A stretch of DNA of 64,000 nt from Streptomyces sp. DH37. GTDB taxonomy: Bacteria > Actinomycetota > Actinomycetes > Streptomycetales > Streptomycetaceae. Positions 57,923 through 64,000 of the stretch are shown piece by piece. The stretch lies in NCBI RefSeq assembly GCF_029813835.1, contig NZ_JARVKV010000029.1, forward strand, positions 1-64,000. Reading direction: 5' to 3'. Made by a program: the position numbers and the translations under genes. Under the pieces are notes generated by a model. It was not told the origin of the DNA and did not search any database. It saw nothing but the letters and a program-made list of their open reading frames with translations. The stretch's first letter is position 1. Each line of letters begins with the position of its first letter.

Positions 57923-58390
57923 ATGCAGCAGCCGAGCATCGGCCGCATCGTCCTCTACCGCCTCAGCCAGGAGGACGCCGACCTGATCGACCGCCGACGC
58001 GACCACCCCGGCAACAAGCTGGTCGGCAACCCCGTCAGCCCAGGGGACGTCTTCCCCGCCAGCGTCGTCCGCACCTGGGACGACGACTCGGTGAACCTGC
58101 GCGTGCTCCTGGACGGCAACGACGACCTGTGGGCGCCGTCGCGCCACCAGGGCAGCGAGCCGGGCACCTGGGCCTGGCCGACCCGCACCCCGGCCGCACC
58201 GGCGCCGGACCCGAGCGATACCGAGGCCTTGGCCCGCGCGGCGTACACGGCGTACGGCGAGGCCACCGGCAGCCGCACCTGGGACGGCCGGCCCATGCCC
58301 GACTGGGCCGAGCTGGGCGAGACGATCCAGCGTGCATGGTCGGCCGCGGCCACCACCGTCCTGCGCAGGCGCCACACGGTGGGAGGCTGA
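57923..58390 (+). CDS. Hypothetical protein before the endolysin
   Basis: Protein of 155 residues common in Streptomyces phages next to lysis genes. IGRIVLYRLSQEDADLIDRR, GDVFPASVVRTWDDDSVNLR and GTWAWPTR form a beta-barrel-like domain, followed by a short helical tail. Function unknown. Confidence 0.75.
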   Translation: MQQPSIGRIVLYRLSQEDADLIDRRRDHPGNKLVGNPVSPGDVFPASVVRTWDDDSVNLRVLLDGNDDLWAPSRHQGSEPGTWAWPTRTPAAPAPDPSDTEALARAAYTAYGEATGSRTWDGRPMPDWAELGETIQRAWSAAATTVLRRRHTVGG

Positions 58391-58393
58391 GCC

Positions 58394-59461
58394 ATGGCCA
58401 CACCCATCGGCGCGTCCGCCCTGGTCGCCGCGCTGCGCCGCGAGGGCCTGCGCGTGGTGGAAGTCGGGAACTGGCGCACCCACAACCGCAACCACGTGGG
58501 CGCGTGGGGCCCGGTCCACGGCGTGGCCATCCACCACACCGTGACCTCCGGAGCAGCCCACAGCGTGGAGCTCTGCCGCCGCGGCTACAGCACCCTGCCC
58601 GGCCCGCTGTGCCACGGCGTGATCACCAAAGACGGCACGGTGCACCTGATCGGCCACGGCCGCACCAACCACGCTGGCGCCGGGGACGGCGACGTGCTGC
58701 GCGCCGTCATCAACGAGGCGCCCCTGCCGCCGGACAACGCGATGGACACCGACGGCAACCGGCACTTCTACGGCTTCGAGTGCGAGAACCTCGGCGACGG
58801 CCGCGACCCCTGGCCCGCCGCCCAGCTCGACGCGATCGAGCGCGCGTCGGCGGCGCTGTGCCGCCACCACGGCTGGACCGAGCGGTCCGTCATCGGGCAC
58901 CTGGAGTGGCAGCCCGGCAAGGTCGACCCCCGCGGCTTCTCCATGCACTGGATGCGCGAGCGGATCGCCGAGCGCCTGGACCACGCGCCCGGCTGGACCC
59001 GAGGCGAGACGGCGGCCGCGCCCGCGGCCGGAGAGACGGAGGACGAGATGCCCGAGTACCTGAGCATCGGCCAGACCAAGGGGCTGGCGCTGCCGCCCGG
59101 GCGGTGGGTGCCGCTGCCGTGGGACACCGAGTGGTCCGACACCGGCGACGTCCACGCCAAGGGCAGCCAGATCGTGCTGGCCGGGCCCGCGTCGTACGCG
59201 GGGGACCTGCGGCTGCGGGTGGCCGAGCTGCCGGCCGGCGCCGAACTCCAGGCCCGCATCCAGCTGGACCGGGCCGACGGCGACCGCTCCGATCTGCCGT
59301 GGGACGAGGCGCCCGCGACGGGCGGCACGACCACGCTGGTGATGCCGGTCACCGGCCGCATCGGGAAGGGCACCAAGCTGCGGCTCATGGCGTGCCAGTA
59401 CGGCACCGAGCCAGTCCAGCTCGAGCGCGCCGAGCTGAAGCTCCAGGTCTGGAAGGGCTGA
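58394..59461 (+). CDS. Endolysin: N-acetylmuramoyl-L-alanine amidase
   Basis: Peptidoglycan amidase of 355 residues. The N-terminal Amidase_2/PGRP domain (about 25-190) shows VAIHHTVTSG (H47/H48), FYGFECENLG and the VIGHLEWQPGKVDPRG loop (H169, D178), giving a zinc site of H47, H169 and D178. A linker (about 200-220) is followed by a C-terminal beta-sandwich (about 225-355), probably a cell-wall binding domain. No signal peptide, so export depends on the holin. Confidence 0.92.
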   Translation: MATPIGASALVAALRREGLRVVEVGNWRTHNRNHVGAWGPVHGVAIHHTVTSGAAHSVELCRRGYSTLPGPLCHGVITKDGTVHLIGHGRTNHAGAGDGDVLRAVINEAPLPPDNAMDTDGNRHFYGFECENLGDGRDPWPAAQLDAIERASAALCRHHGWTERSVIGHLEWQPGKVDPRGFSMHWMRERIAERLDHAPGWTRGETAAAPAAGETEDEMPEYLSIGQTKGLALPPGRWVPLPWDTEWSDTGDVHAKGSQIVLAGPASYAGDLRLRVAELPAGAELQARIQLDRADGDRSDLPWDEAPATGGTTTLVMPVTGRIGKGTKLRLMACQYGTEPVQLERAELKLQVWKG

Positions 59462-59463
59462 TC

Positions 59464-59853
59464 ATGCAGAGCAACCTGTTCGTCTCGGTGATGCGATCGC
59501 TGACGCCGATCCTCGCCGGGTTCCTGCTCACCCTCGCCGCCCGGGCCGGCCTCGAGATCGACGGTGAGATGGCGACGCTGGCCGTCGGCGCGGGCCTGAT
59601 GCTCGCCTACTACCTCCTCTTCCGGCTGCTGGAGGCGGTGGCGGACCGGATCGGCTGGGAGCCGCTGCGGATGGCGGCCGGGGTCTTCCTCGGGTGGGCC
59701 CGGCCACCGAAGTACGTGGAGGACACCATCGGCACGGTGCTGCTCCGCTTCAAGGTCGACGAGGAACATCTGACCAGCCAGTTGCAGCAGCTTCCCGTGG
59801 CCGCTGAGCGGCCAGCCGCACCGGGCAGAGCGGCGCCCGACGACCGTACGTGA
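59464..59853 (+). CDS. Holin-like membrane protein
   Basis: Protein of 129 residues with two membrane segments (about 11-28 and 36-56) and a charged, Pro-rich C-terminus. Immediately follows the endolysin, so a holin role is likely. Confidence 0.75.
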   Translation: MQSNLFVSVMRSLTPILAGFLLTLAARAGLEIDGEMATLAVGAGLMLAYYLLFRLLEAVADRIGWEPLRMAAGVFLGWARPPKYVEDTIGTVLLRFKVDEEHLTSQLQQLPVAAERPAAPGRAAPDDRT

Positions 59854-59899
59854 ACCGGCCGACCCCTGACGGGATCGGCCTCAGCCGTGGGGGTGCCCT

Positions 59900-60232
59900 A
59901 TGGACGCTGCGACGCTCGGCGCGGTCGGAACCATCGTCGTCGGGCTCGCAGCGGCCGGCGCGGCGCTCATCGGACAGCGGGGCGCGAACCTCTCCGCCCG
60001 GTCCGGGGCGATCCTCACCGGCTACGACACGCTGGTGAACAACCTCCAAGAGGAGAGAGACAGGCTCCAGTCGAAGCTGACGGAGAACGAGCGGCTGCTC
60101 GCCGCCGCGTACGCCGAACTCTCCCTGGAGCGCGCGAACAAGGCTGAGCTACAGGCTCAGATAGCCGGACTCAACAACGAGATCACGACTCTGCGGCAGC
60201 GCATCGCCGAACTCGGAGGGCAGCCGATGTGA
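59900..60232 (+). CDS. Membrane-anchored coiled-coil protein (spanin- or holin-like)
   Basis: Protein of 110 residues. One N-terminal membrane segment (about 5-25), then a long coiled coil (about 45-105: NNLQEERDRLQSKLTENERL). Layout resembles inner-membrane spanins or second holins. Overlaps the collagen-like gene by 4 nt. Confidence 0.7.
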   Translation: MDAATLGAVGTIVVGLAAAGAALIGQRGANLSARSGAILTGYDTLVNNLQEERDRLQSKLTENERLLAAAYAELSLERANKAELQAQIAGLNNEITTLRQRIAELGGQPM

Positions 60233-60996
60233 CCCGTACCCAGGCTGCCCTGGCGCAGCGGTGGCGGACTCTGGCCGCGGCCTCCGTACTGCTGGTGCTG
60301 TCCGGCGCCGTACTGCTGGTCTGGCTACGCATCGACGCCGAGGAACAGCGCGCCGCCCAGCTCGCGGCTGAGGCCACGCTGCGCGGCGAGGCGGTGCGGA
60401 CGCTGGCGGCGGACGTGCGGACGCTGCGCGCCCAGGTGACCGGGCAGGGCGGCACACCGGTCGTCCCGGACCCGGCCGAGGCCGTGGAGGACCTGCCCGA
60501 GCGGGCAGCCATCCCGGTGACCGGCCCGCCCGGGCCGCGCGGCGAGCGGGGACCGTCCGGCCCGCCCGGGCCGCCGGGCCCCACCGGTCCGCCCGGGGAG
60601 GACGGCGGAGACGGTACGCCGGGCCACCCCGGGCCCACCGGTGCGCCAGGCCGGGACGGTGAAGACGGGACACCGGGCCAGGACGGCAAGGACGGTGCGC
60701 CGGGAGCCGCCGGCCCGCCCGGGCCACGCGGCGAACAGGGGCCCTCCGGGCCGCCCGGGCCGCGCGGTGAGCAGGGACCGCCCGGGCCACGCGGTGAGCA
60801 GGGACCGCCGCCGAGCGTCTGGACGTTCACCCACAACGGCACCACCTACCGGTGCACCCCGGATGCCGAGGGCTCCACGCACTACACCTGCGCTCCGCAG
60901 CAGTCCCCCACCCCCAGCCCTGAGCCGCAGCCCAGCAGCACGCCGGGCCTGGCCGCGCTGGACCCCACACGCCGGCAGTACCCCTGGCCGACCTGA
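60229..60996 (+). CDS. Membrane-anchored collagen-like protein
   Basis: Protein of 255 residues. Membrane segment (about 15-34), a coiled-coil stalk (about 38-70), about 31 Gly-X-Y triplets (about 99-193) with many GPPGPRG units, then a small domain with two cysteines (C209, C221) and a Ser/Pro-rich end. A type II topology would put the collagen rod outside the cell. Coupled (ATGTGA) to the coiled-coil gene. Confidence 0.82.
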   Translation: MTRTQAALAQRWRTLAAASVLLVLSGAVLLVWLRIDAEEQRAAQLAAEATLRGEAVRTLAADVRTLRAQVTGQGGTPVVPDPAEAVEDLPERAAIPVTGPPGPRGERGPSGPPGPPGPTGPPGEDGGDGTPGHPGPTGAPGRDGEDGTPGQDGKDGAPGAAGPPGPRGEQGPSGPPGPRGEQGPPGPRGEQGPPPSVWTFTHNGTTYRCTPDAEGSTHYTCAPQQSPTPSPEPQPSSTPGLAALDPTRRQYPWPT

Positions 60997-61024
60997 GAAG
61001 CCGGCCCCAGGAAGGAAAAGGACG

Positions 61025-61354
61025 ATGCCCCAGCGTCTACGCGCAGAACACGGCGAGGCGGCGCCTCCCGACGCGGACCTGGAGACCCTGATCCAGGTCG
61101 GCCATGCGAAGCGTCCGGAAGAGCCGGCCTCGCGGGAGCCTGCCCGGCCGCCGCGCGGAGCCGCACAGCGAGGCACCCACGAGAAGATGCTGCTGGACGC
61201 CTTGGCCGAGGCCGAGGTGCCGGTGGCGGCGCGCGAGGAGGCGGCGGTGGCCGCGCTCGCCGAGCTGGACACCGCGACGGTGGGCGCGGTCGTGCAGTGG
61301 ATCCGCCGGGGCAAGCCCGCGCCCGGGGGGTCGGAGTCCGGGCCGAAGAAGTAG
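61025..61354 (+). CDS. Last rightward prophage gene, hypothetical
   Basis: Unknown 109-residue protein with a conserved-looking helical segment (THEKMLLDALAEAEVPVAAR, then TATVGAVVQWIRRG). AGGAAAAGGA lies upstream of ATG 61025. Similar small proteins end lysis modules of other actinophages. Confidence 0.7.
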   Translation: MPQRLRAEHGEAAPPDADLETLIQVGHAKRPEEPASREPARPPRGAAQRGTHEKMLLDALAEAEVPVAAREEAAVAALAELDTATVGAVVQWIRRGKPAPGGSESGPKK

Positions 61355-61401
61355 ATGTGACGGAGGTCGTGACGAGCGACCATCAGCGGAGTAGCCTCTT
61401 C

Positions 61402-61432
61402 GGCATTCACCAACCCCCAGTTGTTGAATGCC
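61402..61432. repeat. Inverted repeat near the right prophage end
   Basis: GGCATTCACCAAC / GTTGTTGAATGCC (61402-61414 with 61420-61432), one mismatch, 5-nt centre. AT-richer than its surroundings. Candidate attachment-site component, operator or weak terminator. Confidence 0.5.
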
Positions 61433-61449
61433 ACCCTCCACGTCGTGCA

Positions 61450-61483
61450 GCGGCCCCCGCCCTCTTCCCGGGGCGGGGGCCGC
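61450..61483. terminator. Terminator at the end of the prophage
   Basis: Perfect 13-bp stem GCGGCCCCCGCCC / GGGCGGGGGCCGC (61450-61462 with 61471-61483), 8-nt loop, followed by TTCGT. Confidence 0.85.
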
Positions 61484-61494
61484 TTCGTCGTACC

Positions 61495-61592
61495 CGCTGA
61501 CGGGCCCCCTCGGGGCCGCCTCCCAACGAGAGCCCCCCTGCCCGTGAACCGGGCAGGGGGGCGTCTTCGTGTTCGGACGGGGCCCGTCAGCG
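61495..61592. terminator. Second terminator framed by a 14-bp inverted repeat
   Basis: Inner perfect 13-bp stem GCCCCCCTGCCCG / CGGGCAGGGGGGC (61532-61544 with 61550-61562), loop TGAAC, then TCTTCGT. An outer pair, CGCTGACGGGCCCC (61495-61508) and its complement (61579-61592), encloses it and overlaps the stop codon of the leftward lipoprotein gene. Confidence 0.8.
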
Positions 61593-62225
61593 GATCGGGC
61601 CGGTCCACTCCGGGTCCTGGGCGAAGAGGTCGACGTCCTCGCTCATCCGCGTCACGGTCACCAGCACCTGCGACCCGTACTCCTTGGCCAGGGCCCAGTC
61701 GGAGTTCTTGGTGTCCTTCACCCCCGGCGCCAGGCGGCCGGTCATCTCCTTCGAGCCCTTGGACACGTACGCGATCTCGGCGTCTCCGCCGTTGGTCGCG
61801 CCGGTCACCAGCACGCCGATGGTGTCCAGGTCGACGGGCTTCTTGGAGTCGTTGTCGACGGTGACGTTGACGCGGAACAGCCTCTCGTCGGCGTCGGGCC
61901 GGTCGTCGTACTCGTCGAAGTCGGTGACCGTCTTGGCGCTGTCCACGGTCACCTTCAGCCCGTCGTCGTAGGTGAAGGTCTGCCCGAACGTCAGCTCGGT
62001 GGCGGGGGCCTCCTCGCTGCCGGCGTCGTCGGCGCAGTGCTTCGTCCAGTCGTCCTGACTGAGGTTGGTGTCCGCGCAGTCGACGGCTTCCTCCTGGCCG
62101 TCCTGCTGCTTCTGGCTCTTGGCCGCGGGTGCCTTGGCGCCGTCGGAGCTGTCGGAGCCGCAGGCGGTGAGCGTGAGCGCGCAGACGGCGGCGAGCGCGG
62201 CGATCGTGGTGGCAGTGGTGCGCAT
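61587..62225 (-). CDS. Lipoprotein with DUF4352-type domain (chromosomal)
   Basis: Secreted lipoprotein of 212 residues. Signal peptide with lipobox LTAC (lipidated C22), a Lys/Gln/Asp linker, then a beta-rich C-terminal domain of the DUF4352/Telomeric-Ig-like type (TFGQTFTYDDGLKVTVDSAK, FRVNVTVDNDSKKPVDLDTI). Function unknown; typical of Streptomyces chromosomes. Terminated by the hairpin at 61532. Confidence 0.85.
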   Translation of the reverse strand: MRTTATTIAALAAVCALTLTACGSDSSDGAKAPAAKSQKQQDGQEEAVDCADTNLSQDDWTKHCADDAGSEEAPATELTFGQTFTYDDGLKVTVDSAKTVTDFDEYDDRPDADERLFRVNVTVDNDSKKPVDLDTIGVLVTGATNGGDAEIAYVSKGSKEMTGRLAPGVKDTKNSDWALAKEYGSQVLVTVTRMSEDVDLFAQDPEWTGPIR

Positions 62226-62341
62226 GGTCCCCCCACAGGACGCAGTGTGTTCGATTGCTGGCTGACCGTACCAGCGGGGGGACAGGCCGTACGGCCGATG
62301 TGCGGGCCACGTGACCGAACGGTGACGTGGCCCGAGTCGCT

Positions 62342-62725
62342 CTACTCGTGCAGGTGCAGGGCGCGACGGATGACGGAGACCCCGTAGAGGATGCCGTCGC
62401 CCACGGCCGGAGGCGGTACCTCCTCCGGGGCGTCTCCCTCCTGGTAGCGGGCGTCCTCCTCGGCGGTGTGCAGGAGATCCGGCAGCTCCTCGGCGAACAG
62501 CCGGCCGGCCGTCTCCGCGTCCGCCTCGGTGCGCAGCAGGCCGGAGACGTCGCCGGTGGCGCGGATGCGGGCCAACTGCCACAGGTTCTCGACCTGGCCG
62601 GCGGCCTGCCGGGCGCCGGTGACGAACCCCTCGCCGCCCTGGTGGTGCTCGAGCTCGGCCTTGAGGTTGTCCAGGGCGGCGAGGACGGCTGCGGCCGGGC
62701 CGGTGGGAGAGTGCTGATCGGTCAT
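62342..62725 (-). CDS. Hypothetical helical protein (chromosomal)
   Basis: Unknown 127-residue helical protein (AAVLAALDNLKAELEHHQGG). Starts 17 bp downstream of the TPR regulator's stop and is probably co-transcribed with it. Confidence 0.7.
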   Translation of the reverse strand: MTDQHSPTGPAAAVLAALDNLKAELEHHQGGEGFVTGARQAAGQVENLWQLARIRATGDVSGLLRTEADAETAGRLFAEELPDLLHTAEEDARYQEGDAPEEVPPPAVGDGILYGVSVIRRALHLHE

Positions 62726-62742
62726 GGCCGCACGGTAGCCGG

Positions 62743-64000
62743 TCAGCGGTGGGTGAGCTGCCAGGACCGGGCGCGCTCGTCGAGGTCGGCGGCCGCGCGC
62801 ACTCCGCGGCCGGCGAACATGCGTAGCTGCTTGCGGACTCCGGTGACGGCCTTGGTGGCGCGCTGGGACCGTACGCCCTGGAGGACGTCCAGGGCCTCGC
62901 TCCAGGTGGCGCAGGCCCGCTCGACGTGACCCTGACGGAGCTGGACGCGGCCGAGGTCGAACTTCACCAGGCCGGCCACCCTGGCGTGCTCGGTGCTGCG
63001 GCCGTAGGTGCGGGCGGCGCGGGCGTAGTACCGCTCGGCCGAGCTGTAGTCCCGCAGCGTGATGTGGATGCGGGCGGTGTGGGAGGCGATCGTCGCCTGG
63101 GACGGGCCCCACAGCGCGGACCAGTGCGGCACCCGCTCGGCGTCGTCGGCTCTCATCGCCAGTTCGGCTGCGCGGTCGGCCTCGGTGACCGCCTCGGTGG
63201 CGCGGCCGTCGGCGGCCAGGGTCCGGGCCCGGCAGATCATCATGAGGGCTTCGGTCGCCGGGTCCACGTGGCCGCGGGCCCGGGCCAGGGCGGCGTCGGC
63301 CAGGTCGACGCAGTGGTCGGGGTGGCCGGTGTCCAGGCCGTGATGGGCCATGCCCCGCAGGATGAACGCCTGGTGCGGCTCGGACTCGGCGGCGCGGGTG
63401 AGCTGGTAGCACTGGAGGTAGTACCGCTGGCACAGGCCGTGCTCCCCGGCGTCGAACGCCTTCCAGGCCAGCAGGTAGGCCAGGGAGGCGGCGGCGAGCA
63501 GCATCGCCTGGCGGTCGCGCGGGGTGCGGAAGCTCCCGCTGCACAGGTCGGCGACGTCGGAGCGGAGGTACTGGGCGACGGCGGAGCGTCCGTGCTGGCC
63601 GCCGTGGCGCTCGTCGAGCTGGACGAACATCGCGGTCATGTCCTGCACCGCGGCGACTTCCGCGGCGCCGGCGACGCCGCGGTGGCGGGCGGTGGCTACG
63701 CGCCCGGCCAGGTCCTGGACGGCGCCCAGGGGGAGGGCGGCGGCGGCGACGGAGTAGGCGGCGGATGTGACGAGAGAACGTCTTTCCATGTCGGCACTCC
63801 CGAGACGGGCTAGGATGTCCACAGGATCAGGCCCTAGCGCGCACCCGAACTGCGCTGCTGGGGCCTGCTCTTCGTTGTGGGTGGTGAAGCCGAGGTCGGC
63901 TGGGGTCACATGCCGCCTGAGGCGGCGTGAGATGGCCTCAGCAATGTAGCCCGCGGTCGCCCCCTCCGGGGGGGTGCCTTTGACCCAGGCGGCCACCGCT
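62743..64000 (-). CDS. TPR-containing transcriptional regulator, 5' end outside window
   Basis: At least 417 residues. The visible N-terminus (EAISRRLRRHVTPADLGF) is the end of an XRE-type DNA-binding region found in Streptomyces regulators; the frame stays open to the window edge, so the true start lies beyond it. A helical TPR-like array follows (AFDAGEHGLCQRYYLQCYQL, DYSSAERYYARAARTYGRST, FDLGRVQLRQGHVERACATW). Part of the host chromosome. Confidence 0.8.
   Translation of the reverse strand, partial: AVAAWVKGTPPEGATAGYIAEAISRRLRRHVTPADLGFTTHNEEQAPAAQFGCALGPDPVDILARLGSADMERRSLVTSAAYSVAAAALPLGAVQDLAGRVATARHRGVAGAAEVAAVQDMTAMFVQLDERHGGQHGRSAVAQYLRSDVADLCSGSFRTPRDRQAMLLAAASLAYLLAWKAFDAGEHGLCQRYYLQCYQLTRAAESEPHQAFILRGMAHHGLDTGHPDHCVDLADAALARARGHVDPATEALMMICRARTLAADGRATEAVTEADRAAELAMRADDAERVPHWSALWGPSQATIASHTARIHITLRDYSSAERYYARAARTYGRSTEHARVAGLVKFDLGRVQLRQGHVERACATWSEALDVLQGVRSQRATKAVTGVRKQLRMFAGRGVRAAADLDERARSWQLTHR

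Noticed and set aside
61402..61432. Definite attR core
   Set aside because: attR of a serine integrase is a hybrid of unlike half-sites, so a near-perfect palindrome is not by itself evidence; kept only as a candidate.

Overview
The window is one almost complete temperate siphophage genome (prophage) in a high-GC actinomycete chromosome, most likely Streptomyces. The evidence is the roughly 70% GC content, very frequent GTG starts, ATGA/GTGA stop-start overlaps, a WhiB-family protein, a Streptomyces-type large serine integrase, a DUF5047 tail protein, and a Streptomyces-type lipoprotein and TPR regulator to the right. All phage modules are present and no core gene is visibly broken, so the element may still be inducible. 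These assignments come from reading protein motifs; no database search was run.

Layout. 65-2068: a small gene and the large serine integrase. 2039-2887: a minus-strand membrane protein. 3003-3884: immunity region with two divergent XRE-type regulators around an operator field rich in GCATGC half-sites. 3881-20928: a long rightward early operon with lambda-exonuclease-like nuclease, RecT, a MazG-like pyrophosphohydrolase, a LuxR-type HTH protein, a HAD phosphatase, WhiB, HU, a winged-helix replication protein, RNase HI and about 25 small unknown genes, many with zinc ribbons. It ends at a strong terminator (20971-21005). 21015-21991: a divergent regulatory locus. 22053-26674: a membrane-protein cluster that resembles the spread (Spd) genes of actinomycete conjugative elements; two of its genes contain dispersed CACCCG hexamers. 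26742-29230: a string of autonomous one-gene transcription units (morons), including three paralogues with nearly identical promoters and leaders. 29339-33105: small genes, a degenerate tRNA-like element, a zinc-ribbon P-loop kinase and an HNH endonuclease. 33106-33541: a non-coding region with 19-bp iterons, the probable packaging site. 33542-41408: terminase small subunit, then a leftward block (five small genes, tRNA-Ile, DUF932), then terminase large subunit, portal and minor head protein. 41445-48531: protease, major capsid, head-tail connectors, tail tube and tail chaperones with a canonical -1 slippery site. 48602-58390: tape measure and minor tail proteins. 58394-61354: amidase endolysin, holin-like and spanin-like membrane proteins, a membrane-anchored collagen-like protein and a last small gene. 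61355-61586: hairpins and the presumed right prophage boundary. 61587-64000: chromosomal genes.

The two strongest unexplained signals are regulatory. First, an 80-bp element of two facing 23-bp sites occurs with identical internal spacing upstream of the HAD gene (9963-10042) and, inverted, upstream of the DUF932/tRNA-Ile block (37028-37107). Second, three tandem promoter-leader-gene-terminator units (27631-29230) keep their promoters almost identical while their proteins have diverged widely. Further signals are a tRNA-like element enclosed by a 17-bp perfect stem, iterons next to the terminase gene, and a duplicated tail-chaperone gene.
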